Source: Gemmatimonadota bacterium
GTDB taxonomy: Bacteria > Gemmatimonadota > Gemmatimonadetes > Longimicrobiales > Longimicrobiaceae
Reading direction: 5' to 3'
NCBI GenBank assembly: GCA_019348265.1
Contig: JAHWJV010000082.1
Span: 1-10,468 of the forward strand
DNA: 10,468 nt
In this document: positions 1-6,581 of the stretch, in pieces
How positions within the stretch are numbered: the stretch's first letter is position 1
How the letters are laid out: every line of letters begins with the position of its first letter
Notes under the pieces: generated by a model
Database searches by the model: none
What the model was told of the DNA's origin: nothing
Seen by the model: the letters and a program-made list of their open reading frames with translations, nothing else
Position numbers and translations under genes: made by a program

Positions 1-209
1 GGTGCTCTTCCCTTCGATTTCTCGCTCTGCTCCGCGCCGTCCTGTGGTGTGGCGACGTCCTGCGCAATTACCGTGAGCATCTCGTTCGCGTGGTCCCGCA
101 GCGCCTCGATGTTCATCGGGCCGCTCGCGGGGGTGCAGGTTCGCGCGAACTCCGTCCATTCGGACAGGATGGGCTCGCGATTAGACAGGATGAAATCAGC
201 CAGGCGCAT
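1..209 (-). CDS. N-terminus of RsbRD-like sensor protein (partial, probably a histidine kinase)
   Basis: Reading the minus strand from an ATG at 209 gives 69 uninterrupted codons to the window edge, starting MRLADFILSNREPILSEW. The pattern of a short helix, N-R-E-x-I-L-x-E-W, then ALRDHANEML and a D-x-x-T-P-Q segment near residues 51-56 resembles the N-terminal helical domain (RsbRD-type) that often precedes PAS/GAF and histidine-kinase domains; this family match is from memory. A GGAG ribosome-binding site lies about 9 nt upstream of the ATG. The kinase half, if present, is outside the window, so catalytic function is inference. The gene is divergent from the DUF4142 lipoprotein. Plus-strand codons over this stretch are its antisense shadow, which is why the lipoprotein should not be started at 90. 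Confidence 0.7.
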   Translation of the reverse strand, partial: MRLADFILSNREPILSEWTEFARTCTPASGPMNIEALRDHANEMLTVIAQDVATPQDGAEQSEKSKGRA

Positions 210-236
210 GTAGTGGAGCTCCGCTGGAAAGTTCTG

Positions 237-902
237 GTGAGCGTTCGGCTGGCGGGGAGCGAGCAGGCGAGCACACGCGCACTGCGGCCTCGTGCTCTTC
301 AGCGCATAAATCGCGCAACCACCGATCTACGCGCAGCCATGATCGTTCTCGCGGGCGCTGCATGCGGCGGTGGCGAAGAGGCGGCGGATACGGCGGCGGT
401 GACGGATTCTGCGGCGACGGGGCCCGCCGCGCCAGCTGCGCCCGCGGTTGGGGACCCCGAGATCGCCGCGATCCTCGCCGCCTCGGACACCGCCGAAATC
501 CAGCCGAGTCAACTCGCCCTGCAGAAGGGGCAGAACGCCGCCGTCAGGGATTTCGCGCAGCGGATGATCAACGACCACGGCATGCTCTCGGACTCGCTCC
601 GGGTGATGGCTCAACAGAACAACATGGCTCCCGCGCCGAACCCGGCCAGTCAGCAGATGCAGTCCCAGACCCAGACGACGCTGCAGTCGCTGCAGGGCCT
701 CTCCGGGGCGGCATTCGACAGCGCCTACGTGCAGGCGATGGCCGATTCGCACCAGCTCACGCTCACGACGCTGGACTCACAGCTGATCCCGTCTGCGCAG
801 AACCCGCTGCTTCGCACGGCGCTCGAGCAGAAGGTGCGGCCCGCGGTGGCGATGCACCTCGAGCAGGTCCAGCAGATCCAGCGGTCGCTCGGCGGCCAAT
901 AG
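237..902 (+). CDS. DUF4142 family lipoprotein
   Basis: A predicted exported helical protein of the DUF4142 family (ferritin-like four-helix fold, usually periplasmic, biochemical role unknown). A short hydrophobic stretch MIVLAGAAC (339-365) ends in a cysteine that could be lipidated, although G-A-A-C is not a perfect lipobox. An Ala/Pro-rich linker follows, then the domain: PEIAAILAASDTAEIQ, a helix with FAQRMINDHGMLSDSL, a Gln-rich middle, FDSAYVQAMADSHQLT, and a last helix with PAVAMHLEQVQQIQ. The paired M-x-x-D-H and M-x-x-x-H motifs are typical of the family. The start is uncertain. ATG 339 leaves no charged n-region. GTG 237 (with GGAAAG just upstream) or CTG 282 would supply arginines. 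ATG 90 overlaps the divergent sensor gene and is unlikely. Confidence 0.8.
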   Translation: MSVRLAGSEQASTRALRPRALQRINRATTDLRAAMIVLAGAACGGGEEAADTAAVTDSAATGPAAPAAPAVGDPEIAAILAASDTAEIQPSQLALQKGQNAAVRDFAQRMINDHGMLSDSLRVMAQQNNMAPAPNPASQQMQSQTQTTLQSLQGLSGAAFDSAYVQAMADSHQLTLTTLDSQLIPSAQNPLLRTALEQKVRPAVAMHLEQVQQIQRSLGGQ

Positions 903-922
903 CCGACCGCTCGGCGAGGCTG

Positions 923-982
923 GTTCAAGGTTCAGGTTCAAAGTGGCCCCCCAGCTTTGAACTTTGCACTTCGAACTTGTAC
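923..982. repeat. Heptad-built hairpin repeat, copy 1 (degenerate)
   Basis: The left part has steps GTTCAAG, GTTCAG and GTTCAAA (923-942). The right part has TTTGAAC, TTTGCAC, TTCGAAC and TTGTAC (956-982), i.e. the complement written at period 7. GTTCAAAG (936-943) pairs perfectly with CTTTGAAC (955-962), and TGG/CCA closes a CCCC loop with one bulged G. The 17 bases at 955-971 are identical to 9796-9812 in the second copy. The element fills the gap between the DUF4142 gene and the DinB-like gene and ends one base before the latter's ATG. Confidence 0.8.
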
Positions 983-983
983 T

Positions 984-1559
984 ATGTCCCCCATGCAATC
1001 TCAACTTGCGACGGCGGTCGAGCGGTTTCAGGTGGCGCGGGAGCGCCTACACCGGTTGGCGGCGGCGCTCCCGGAGGAGAAGTGGAACGTGCGCAGGCTC
1101 CCGGCCAGCTGGTCGGTGGCGGAGTGTGTCGCCCATCTAAATCTCACCTCGCAGGCGTACCTCCCGCTGCTGCGCGACGGGATCGACCGGGCGCGGGCAC
1201 TCGGCACAGCAGCGCCCGAGCGTTACAGGTTGGACCTGGTCGGCGGAATGATCGCGCTCGCGGCGGGGCCGATGCCGCGCATTGGCAGCGTGCGCTTCGG
1301 GCGCTCGAGGACCACGCCCGCTTTCGTGCCCTCGGGCGTCCTTCCGCGAGGGCACCTGCTCGCCGAGTTCGACCGCCTCCAGGAGGCGCAGGTCGCTCTC
1401 ACGGCGGAGGCCGACGGGCTCCCGCTGGACCAGGTGAAGGTCGCCTCGCCTTTCGACGCGCGCGCCCGGTACAATCTCTATTCTTGCTTCGTCATCCTCC
1501 CCCGCCACCAGCAGCGCCACCTCGAACAGGCGGAGCGAGTTTGGAGTGACGCGGCCTGA
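984..1559 (+). CDS. DinB-like (DinB_2) four-helix protein
   Basis: A 191-residue protein with the DinB_2/YfiT-type fold, a helical bundle that usually holds a metal ion through three histidines. These proteins often act in thiol transfer or stress, but the substrate cannot be read from sequence. The signature WSVAECVAHL lies at residues 43-52, giving His51. The C-terminal helix PRHQQRHLEQAERV gives His175 and His179, so the expected triad is complete. The long N-terminal helix (about 5-30) and length fit the family. ATG 984 is chosen because the in-frame TTG at 957 lies inside the hairpin repeat; ATG 993 is an alternative. No Shine-Dalgarno sequence is visible, since the repeat occupies that space. 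Confidence 0.8.
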   Translation: MSPMQSQLATAVERFQVARERLHRLAAALPEEKWNVRRLPASWSVAECVAHLNLTSQAYLPLLRDGIDRARALGTAAPERYRLDLVGGMIALAAGPMPRIGSVRFGRSRTTPAFVPSGVLPRGHLLAEFDRLQEAQVALTAEADGLPLDQVKVASPFDARARYNLYSCFVILPRHQQRHLEQAERVWSDAA

Positions 1560-1908
1560 TCCCCGCCTTTCTACCTCTCACCCCGGCGCAGTCCGGTGGG
1601 CAGCTTCGATCCCCGCACCGACGCCTGCATCGCCAGAGCGCCCGAGGTCGCCAGGCCCCATTCTGAGCCACCTCCGCGAGGTCGAGCACGCCGCCTGTCC
1701 GCAGGTGGAAGAGACGTCCAGGCGGAGCACCCCGCACTCCCATATAGGGGGATGCTCTGCCCCATCGCCGCGTTCAGGACCGCAGAGGGAAAGTCGCGGC
1801 ACTGGAAGCACGCAAACTCCTGACGCGGGGGCCTGCTCTTTGCCACTCGCGAGGTGGCAGGCGCGGCGACACGGCCGCGAACCACCTCACCAGCGCGAAG
1901 AGGGACCT
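1560..1908. other. Intergenic gap, no convincing gene
   Basis: No reading frame here on either strand has a credible start, ribosome-binding site and protein-like composition. Translations are rich in Arg, Pro and Ser, as expected from random GC-rich DNA. Two small hairpins are visible: GAGCA+CCCC (1725-1733) against GGGG+A+TGCTC (1748-1757) with one bulged A, and TGCCAC (1841-1846) against GTGGCA (1854-1859) around TCGCGAG. Neither is followed by a T-run, so a classical terminator call is not supported. The region probably holds the leader of the 1909 gene. Confidence 0.5.
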
Positions 1909-2379
1909 ATGGCGAAGGACCGGGAGGGCGGACCATTCGAGCAGATCGGCGAGACCGTGGGTGGAACGGTCGGCAAGATGGTCGGCCGCGCGAATGATAT
2001 GGCCGCCAACGTGGCCTCTTCACTTCTGAGCTCGGCTGTGGAGACGATGGGCGACTGGTGGTCGCAGGGGGCGCAGCAGGCCGCGCAGACCTTCGGCGCC
2101 CGTGAGGACCAGGCGTGTCGCGAGCATTTCACCTCGCGCTCGCAGGGGCACACCCAGAAGCCGAAGGACTACGAGAGCGCGCGGCCGCTCTACGAATTCG
2201 GTTATGTGGCGGGGCACAATCCGGAGTACCAGTCGCGCCCGTTCGACCGCGTGGAGGCGGACCTGGAGCGAGCCTGGGAGTCGGTCGGCCGCGACCGTTT
2301 CGGCGAGTGGCCGGAGGTGCGGGACCAGGTGGGCTTCGGCTACACGTACCGGGCCTCGGGGGCACCGAACCCGAGTTGA
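1909..2379 (+). CDS. Small hypothetical protein, stress-type conserved C-terminal domain
   Basis: A 156-residue soluble protein with no signal peptide. Residues 10-65 form an amphipathic, Gly/Ala-rich region (ETVGGTVGKMVGRAND) that could associate with membranes or form helices. Residues 69-148 carry a compact domain with EHF, a Y-E-S-A-R-P-L-Y-E-F-G-Y helix, then FDRVEADLERAWES and WPEVRDQVGFGY. This resembles a widespread unnamed bacterial domain (R-x-x-Y-x-x-G-Y, V-E-x-D-L-x-R-x-W, W-x-E-x-x-x-x-V-x-x-G-Y) often seen beside general-stress genes. That is a recollection, and no enzymatic role is known to me. An AGAGGGA ribosome-binding site precedes ATG 1909. The reading frame is open back to 1546, but the upstream part looks non-coding. 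Confidence 0.75.
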   Translation: MAKDREGGPFEQIGETVGGTVGKMVGRANDMAANVASSLLSSAVETMGDWWSQGAQQAAQTFGAREDQACREHFTSRSQGHTQKPKDYESARPLYEFGYVAGHNPEYQSRPFDRVEADLERAWESVGRDRFGEWPEVRDQVGFGYTYRASGAPNPS

Positions 2380-2463
2380 TCCACGCAGGCGCGGCGGACC
2401 CAATCGTCTCGGCGCTTGGGCTCCGCCGCGCACCCGCTCCATCCGCACTCTGCTAGAAAACCG

Positions 2464-2766
2464 ATGGTCCCACAGGAAAGCCACTGGTGGATGCCGCTCG
2501 AGCTACTCGAGCGCAATCGCTTCCAGGTGCTCGAGCACCTTTTCACGCTCGCGGCGGGTGAAACGGAACGGGCGCTCGACATCGACGTCCCCGCGATGGC
2601 CGCGGTGCTCGAGATCTCCGAGGCGGACGTCACCCAGGCAGTCGCGTTCCTGATCCACGCACACTACGCCGAGCTCGCGCCCGACGAGCAGCGGGTCTGC
2701 ATCACGCGACGCGCGGTGTACTACCTGGAAGCCGGCGCCTACCAGCGCCGGACGGTCCGCGATTGA
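2464..2766 (+). CDS. Small hypothetical protein, possible winged-helix fold
   Basis: A 100-residue protein of unknown function. After a short N-terminus (ESHWWMPLELLERNRF) a helix at about 18-32 is followed by VPAMAAVLEISEADVTQAV (42-60), which has the spacing of a helix-turn-helix. A further helix and a short strand pair (YAELAPDEQRVCIT, 68-81) could be the wing. This suggests a winged-helix regulator or adaptor, but it is inference from pattern only. The stop overlaps the TTG start of purU by four bases (TTGA, 2763-2766), so the two are probably translationally coupled and this is the first gene of the 2464-5446 operon. The ribosome-binding site is weak. Alternative start 2416 lengthens it by a low-complexity His/Pro/Ser stretch and is less likely. 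Confidence 0.65.
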   Translation: MVPQESHWWMPLELLERNRFQVLEHLFTLAAGETERALDIDVPAMAAVLEISEADVTQAVAFLIHAHYAELAPDEQRVCITRRAVYYLEAGAYQRRTVRD

Positions 2767-3605
2767 CGGTCCCACACCAGCTCCTGCTGGTCGACTGTCG
2801 CGACGAGCCCGGGCTGATCTACAAGATCACGGGTGTGGTCTTCGGGCACGGCTGCAACATCGTCCGCAACCAGGAGTTCGTCGACGCCGAGACCGGGCGT
2901 TTCTTCATGCGCACGGAGCTCACGGGCGTCCGTGCCGCCGCGGAGCTCCTGGACGAGCTGCAGCGCGTGCTCCCGGCGGAATCGCACCTCCGCCTCGCAC
3001 CCAGTGGTGACCGGCGAATCGTGGTGCTCGTCACTAGAGAGCACCACTGCCTTGGAGAGCTGCTGCTCGCCCACGCTTCAAACGAGCTGGGTGCGAAGAT
3101 CGAGGCGGTGATCGGCAACCATGCGGCGCTCGAGCCGCTGGTAGGGCGCTTCGGCGTTCCGTTCCATCATCTGAGCCACGAAGGGATCTCGCGTCCTGAG
3201 CACGAGGAGCGGCTCGCCGAGCTGGTCGCCTCCTACGACCCCGAGTACATCGTGCTAGCCAAGTACATGCGGGTGCTGGGCCCGGAGTTCGTCGGCCGAT
3301 ATGTTCATCGTATCATCAACATCCACCACTCCTTCCTTCCCGCCTTCGTCGGTTCGCAGCCCTACCGACAGGCATTCGAGCGGGGGGTTAAGATCATCGG
3401 AGCGACGGCTCACTTCGTGACGGAGAGTCTCGACGAGGGGCCGATCATCGCGCAGAACGTGATTCCGGTCGATCACACCTACACCCCGGCGACCATGGCG
3501 CGCGCCGGGCGGGATGTGGAGAAGCTCGTGCTCGCGAGGGCGCTCAGGCTCGTATTCGACGAGCGGGTGCTCCTGGTGGGGAACCGTACCATCGTCTTCG
3601 ACTAG
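2763..3605 (+). CDS. purU: Formyltetrahydrofolate deformylase
   Basis: PurU hydrolyses 10-formyl-THF to formate and THF, balancing one-carbon pools and feeding formate to purine synthesis. The 280-residue length equals that of the E. coli enzyme. Residues 6-80 form an N-terminal ACT domain (LLLVDCRDEPGLIYKITG). Residues 85-280 form the formyltransferase-type catalytic domain. Catalytic residues are present: Asn186 and His188 in INIHHSFLPAF, and Asp224 in GATAHFVTESLDEGPII, followed by V-x-x-x-x-T-P-x-T-M-x-x-x-G-R-D-V-E-K (236-254). The TTG start at 2763 overlaps the preceding stop and puts the ACT strand at the expected distance. Next comes the EEP gene after only six bases. Identification is firm. 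Pairing with a lipid synthase downstream is unusual. Confidence 0.95.
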   Translation: MTVPHQLLLVDCRDEPGLIYKITGVVFGHGCNIVRNQEFVDAETGRFFMRTELTGVRAAAELLDELQRVLPAESHLRLAPSGDRRIVVLVTREHHCLGELLLAHASNELGAKIEAVIGNHAALEPLVGRFGVPFHHLSHEGISRPEHEERLAELVASYDPEYIVLAKYMRVLGPEFVGRYVHRIINIHHSFLPAFVGSQPYRQAFERGVKIIGATAHFVTESLDEGPIIAQNVIPVDHTYTPATMARAGRDVEKLVLARALRLVFDERVLLVGNRTIVFD

Positions 3606-3611
3606 TCTATC

Positions 3612-4718
3612 TTGATTCTCGCCGTGCTTCAGTGGGTCGTGGTCGCCCTTGGTTCGCTGATGGTGGCCGGAACCCTCGCCAGCCTTAGCTCCAGCCCCCA
3701 CTGGCTGGTCCGGCTCTGGGACTTTCCGCGCGTTCAGATCGCGCTGGTGACGGTGCTCTCCGCTCTGGCCTACTGGGCGCTCTTCTTCCGCGGCCGGCCC
3801 GGCGACTGGGTCTTCCTCGCCGCGACCGCGGCGTGCACGATCTGGCAGGCCATCAACATCTTCCCGTACACTCCGCTGGCGCCGGTGCAGGTGCAGCGGC
3901 AGCGTGAGGCAGTGAAGGGCCGCTGCCTGCGCGTGCTCATCTCCAACGTCCTGATGGAGAACGACGGCTACGACCGGCTGCTGGAAATGATCGACGAGAG
4001 TGATCCGGACCTGGTGCTGGCGGTGGAGACGGACCACAAATGGGCCCGTGCGCTCGAGCCGCTCGCCGAGCGGTACCCGCAGGTGGTACGGCAGCCGCAG
4101 GACAACTACTACGGCCTGATGCTCTTCTCGCGTTTCCCGCTGATGGAGCCGCGCGTCGAGTTCCTCGTGCAGGACGACATCCCCTCGGTGCATACCGCGG
4201 TACAGCTCCCCAGCGGCGACTGGGTGGCGCTGCATGGGCTGCATCCACGCCCGCCGGAGCCGCTCAGCGATCAGGACTCGACTCCGCGAGACGCCGAGCT
4301 GGTCCTGATGGGCCGTGCCATCGGCGACGCGGAGGCGCGACCGACGCTGGTCGTCGGCGACCTCAACGACGTCGCCTGGTCCCCCACAACGCGGCTGTTC
4401 CTGCGCCTGAGCGGTATGCTCGACCCGCGGGTGGGCCGCGGACTGTTCAGCAGCTTCAACGCGAAGAATCCGCTCTTCCGCTACCCACTCGACCACGTTT
4501 TTCACTCGGACCATTTCCGGCTGGTCAAGCTGCAACGCCTCCCCTCCATCGGATCGGACCATTTTCCGATGCTCGTCGAGTTGAGCTACGAGCCGACGGC
4601 GAGCGCGGAGCAGGACGGGCTGGACCAGCGTCCCGAGGACCGTGAAGAGGCGCAGGAGAAGCTCGAGATCCAGGCGGAGGCCGCCCGCACGGGCGATGAC
4701 CGGCCGGGGCGCGAGTGA
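3612..4718 (+). CDS. Membrane-anchored endonuclease/exonuclease/phosphatase family protein
   Basis: A 368-residue protein. Three hydrophobic segments (about 3-24, 40-59, 65-86) anchor it in the membrane. The remainder is a Mg-dependent EEP fold (DNase I-like). Visible motifs are SN at 111-112, the metal-ligand glutamate in VLAVETD (Glu139), YYGLMLFSRFPL (166-177), HGLHPRPP (208-215), VVGDLND (Asp250, Asn252), LDHVFHS and the terminal GSDHFPM (Asp316, His317). All active-site positions expected for the fold are present. The substrate could be nucleic acid, a phospholipid or a phosphoester; the membrane anchor and the downstream lipid gene favour a lipid-linked phosphate, which is inference. 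A charged C-terminal tail (330-368) is likely disordered. The TTG start is six bases after purU. The last four bases (GTGA) overlap the next gene's start. Confidence 0.85.
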   Translation: MILAVLQWVVVALGSLMVAGTLASLSSSPHWLVRLWDFPRVQIALVTVLSALAYWALFFRGRPGDWVFLAATAACTIWQAINIFPYTPLAPVQVQRQREAVKGRCLRVLISNVLMENDGYDRLLEMIDESDPDLVLAVETDHKWARALEPLAERYPQVVRQPQDNYYGLMLFSRFPLMEPRVEFLVQDDIPSVHTAVQLPSGDWVALHGLHPRPPEPLSDQDSTPRDAELVLMGRAIGDAEARPTLVVGDLNDVAWSPTTRLFLRLSGMLDPRVGRGLFSSFNAKNPLFRYPLDHVFHSDHFRLVKLQRLPSIGSDHFPMLVELSYEPTASAEQDGLDQRPEDREEAQEKLEIQAEAARTGDDRPGRE

Positions 4719-5446
4719 CCGTCGGTCGGGGCAGTGCGGCGGCGAGGGCTCGGGCGTACGCCGTTCACCTCTACACCGCGTCGGGAATCGTCCTCGGCTT
4801 CTTCGCGGCCGCGGAAATCGTCTCGGAAACGCCCGATCTGCGCGCGATCTTCCTGCTCTTCATCGGGACGGTCGTGATCGACGCGACGGACGGACCGCTG
4901 GCCCGGCGTTGGGAGGTGAAGCGCTTCGCCGCGCGGATCGACGGGCGAACCATCGACGACATCGTCGACTACATCACCTACACCTTCCTGCCCCTGCTCC
5001 TGGTCTGGCGCATGGGGTGGCTGCCGGATCCCGCCCCCGTCTGGGCTCTCCCGGCGCTGATCGCCTCCCTCTTCGGCTTCGCCAATACGTCGGCCAAGGA
5101 CGAGAAAGGAGGCTTCTTCCTGGGGTTCCCGTCCTACTGGAACGTCGTGGCGCTGTACGCGGGGATCCTGTACCACCTGTTCGGCCCCTGGATCAACGCC
5201 GCGATGCTCCTGGCGCTCGCGGCGCTGACGCTCGCGCCGATCGGGTTCGTGTATCCCAACCTGGCCCCGCGGCCCTGGAAGGCACCGGTGCTCGTCGGAG
5301 CCGTGGTCTGGTTGGGAATCCTGCTGGCAATGCTGGCGGACTATCCGCGCCCACCGGAGTGGCTGTTCTGGCTATCGCTGGTTTATCCCGCCCTCTACAC
5401 CGCGCTGTCGTGGCATCTGCGACGGCGTGGTCCCTCCGCGGCGTGA
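4715..5446 (+). CDS. pcs: Phosphatidylcholine-synthase-like CDP-alcohol phosphatidyltransferase
   Basis: An integral membrane enzyme of the CDP-alcohol phosphotransferase family, 243 residues with about seven to eight hydrophobic segments. The catalytic signature runs from Asp56 to Asp85: D-A-T-D-G-P-L-A-R, then G77-R-T-I-D81-x3-D85. There are 12 residues between AR and the glycine instead of the usual eight or nine. To my knowledge that longer spacing marks bacterial phosphatidylcholine synthase (Pcs), which condenses CDP-diacylglycerol with choline. The later motif GGFFLGFPSYWNVVALY (132-148) is also like Pcs. Other alcohol substrates cannot be excluded, so the gene symbol is provisional. 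The GTG start overlaps the preceding stop by four bases, implying coupled translation. It ends the 2464-5446 operon. Confidence 0.75.
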   Translation: MTVGRGSAAARARAYAVHLYTASGIVLGFFAAAEIVSETPDLRAIFLLFIGTVVIDATDGPLARRWEVKRFAARIDGRTIDDIVDYITYTFLPLLLVWRMGWLPDPAPVWALPALIASLFGFANTSAKDEKGGFFLGFPSYWNVVALYAGILYHLFGPWINAAMLLALAALTLAPIGFVYPNLAPRPWKAPVLVGAVVWLGILLAMLADYPRPPEWLFWLSLVYPALYTALSWHLRRRGPSAA

Positions 5447-5447
5447 G

Positions 5448-5546
5448 TCAGAGAACGTTGGTGCAGAGTGCCAGCAGGCCCGTGAGAAGGAGGGAGAGGA
5501 TGATGCTGCCGAGGCAGCCCATTCCGCTGAAGTAGGTCAGGCACAT
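5448..5546 (-). CDS. Possible 32-residue single-span membrane microprotein
   Basis: An ATG at 5546 on the minus strand opens 32 codons ending in TGA at 5448: an N-terminal MCLTYFSGMGCLG followed by a hydrophobic run IILSLLLTGLLALC (15-28) and a short polar end TNVL. The clean start-GlyCys-leucine-rich span-stop design is that of a small membrane protein, and I have seen similar tiny proteins annotated as hypothetical. It is tail to tail with the pcs-like gene, one base apart, which also makes positional sense. Against it: no good Shine-Dalgarno sequence upstream and the length is short enough for chance. Function unknown. Confidence 0.45.
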   Translation of the reverse strand: MCLTYFSGMGCLGSIILSLLLTGLLALCTNVL

Positions 5547-5696
5547 GCGATCGCTCTGGTTCGGGAATCACTCGACGCGGTGAGGCAGGCGGAGGGGCAA
5601 GCGTCGCGCCATGCGCCAGGACTGGATCGCACACGGTGCTGGTGCGCGAGATGCATCGGGTCGGGCCAGCGGCCGAACTACATTCCAGCGCCAGCG

Positions 5697-5984
5697 ATGT
5701 CTAGAGCTTTCGTGAAGGAGGACGGCGGCCACGTTCCGCCCGGACGCTTCGGCCTACCCGTACGGGACGATCCGCGATACGACGCCGCCGCCGCTCGCGC
5801 CCTGCTGGAGGCCGCCCGCGATGGGAACACCGAGAGCGGCGAGGCGGCCACCGGGTACCGCTGGGCTGAGCCGCGGTTGAGGAAGCACGTACGGCGAATT
5901 CTCTCCGAGGCGGAAGCACTTCCGGAAGAGGAGCAGGATCGCCGATTCATTCGCGTCGCCCGTCGATTTCTCGGAGTTTATTAG
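5697..5984 (+). CDS. Conserved-looking small hypothetical protein
   Basis: A 95-residue charged, soluble protein that starts MSRAFVKED, an opening I recall from a group of small bacterial proteins. A flexible loop with PPGRFGLPVRDDPRYD (14-29) follows, then helices AAAARALLEAARDGN (30-44) and a basic-acidic C-terminal half WAEPRLRKHVRRILSEAEAL (56-75). No catalytic motif or membrane segment is seen. Function unknown. The reading frame stays open back to 5427, but that part runs antisense to the microprotein and has no protein character, so ATG 5697 is preferred, although no clear ribosome-binding site precedes it. Confidence 0.65.
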   Translation: MSRAFVKEDGGHVPPGRFGLPVRDDPRYDAAAARALLEAARDGNTESGEAATGYRWAEPRLRKHVRRILSEAEALPEEEQDRRFIRVARRFLGVY

Positions 5985-6097
5985 CCCACTGCTCCTGACG
6001 GCGCTTCTCCCGAACCAGTCCACGCCACCCGCTTTCCGCGGCCCACCCCCGATCTCCGACGGAACCCGGCATCAGTGGGAAACACAGCTTCAATGCG

Positions 6098-6532
6098 TTG
6101 ATCGAAGAGGCTGGCGGCGGCGCCTACGTGCTCGTTCCGTTCGACGTCGAGCGGGTCTTTGGGAGGAAGCGGGTTCAGGTCCGAGCGACGATCGATGGCG
6201 AGCCGTACCGTGGCTCCCTCGTGCGGATAGGCGGCCCGTCACACATGCTGATCGTGCTGAAGGCCATCAGGGAGAAGATAGGAAAGCAGCGAGGGGAGGA
6301 GGTCGAGATCACGCTCGAAGAGGACACGACCCCGCGCGTGGTCGACATCCCCGCGGACCTGGCCGCGGCGCTTCGGGCGGAGCCGGCGGTGCGCACCTTC
6401 TTCCAGGCCCTCTCCTACACGCAGCAGCGCGAGTGCGTCAACCACATCGAGGACGCGAAACGGCCCGAGACTCGCCGGGCGCGCATCGACCGAGCGATGG
6501 TTCTCCTGCGGGAGGGGAAGAAGCCGCAATGA
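6098..6532 (+). CDS. DUF1905 / YdeI-OmdA family protein
   Basis: A two-part protein. An N-terminal DUF1905 beta-barrel-like domain (residues 1-82: GGGAYVLVPFDVERVFGRKR, TIDGEPYRGSLVRIGGPSHM, IGKQRGEEVEITLEED) is followed by a helical YdeI/OmpD-associated domain (83-141: FFQALSYTQQRECVNHIEDAKRPETRRARI). Family members are linked to bacteriocin or peptide tolerance, but the molecular activity is unsettled. Start TTG 6098 is the only standard start before an in-frame stop at 5996, yet it cuts off the first strand of the domain: the codons for GKHSFNAL (6077-6100) look authentic. A non-standard ATC at 6071 with GGAA six bases upstream would restore it. Confidence 0.85.
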   Translation: MIEEAGGGAYVLVPFDVERVFGRKRVQVRATIDGEPYRGSLVRIGGPSHMLIVLKAIREKIGKQRGEEVEITLEEDTTPRVVDIPADLAAALRAEPAVRTFFQALSYTQQRECVNHIEDAKRPETRRARIDRAMVLLREGKKPQ

Positions 6533-6581
6533 GAACGCTGGCGCTGGCAAACGCACCAGACCGCGCCCGGCGTCCCCAGGA

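Noticed and set aside
362..1549. Plus-strand open frame of 395 codons
   Set aside because: Overlaps the DUF4142 and DinB-like genes in another frame. Low-complexity Arg/Gly/Ala translation.
1725..1757. Hairpin considered as terminator of the DinB-like gene
   Set aside because: It lies 166 bases after the stop, contains a bulge and has no T-run.
3255..4562. Long minus-strand open frame of 435 codons
   Set aside because: Opposite purU and the EEP gene, both with clear motifs. It is His/Arg/Gln-rich and spans two real genes.
5395..5634. Minus-strand frame of 79 codons beside the microprotein
   Set aside because: Different frame from the hydrophobic microprotein, Pro/His/Arg-rich, and overlaps the end of the lipid synthase.
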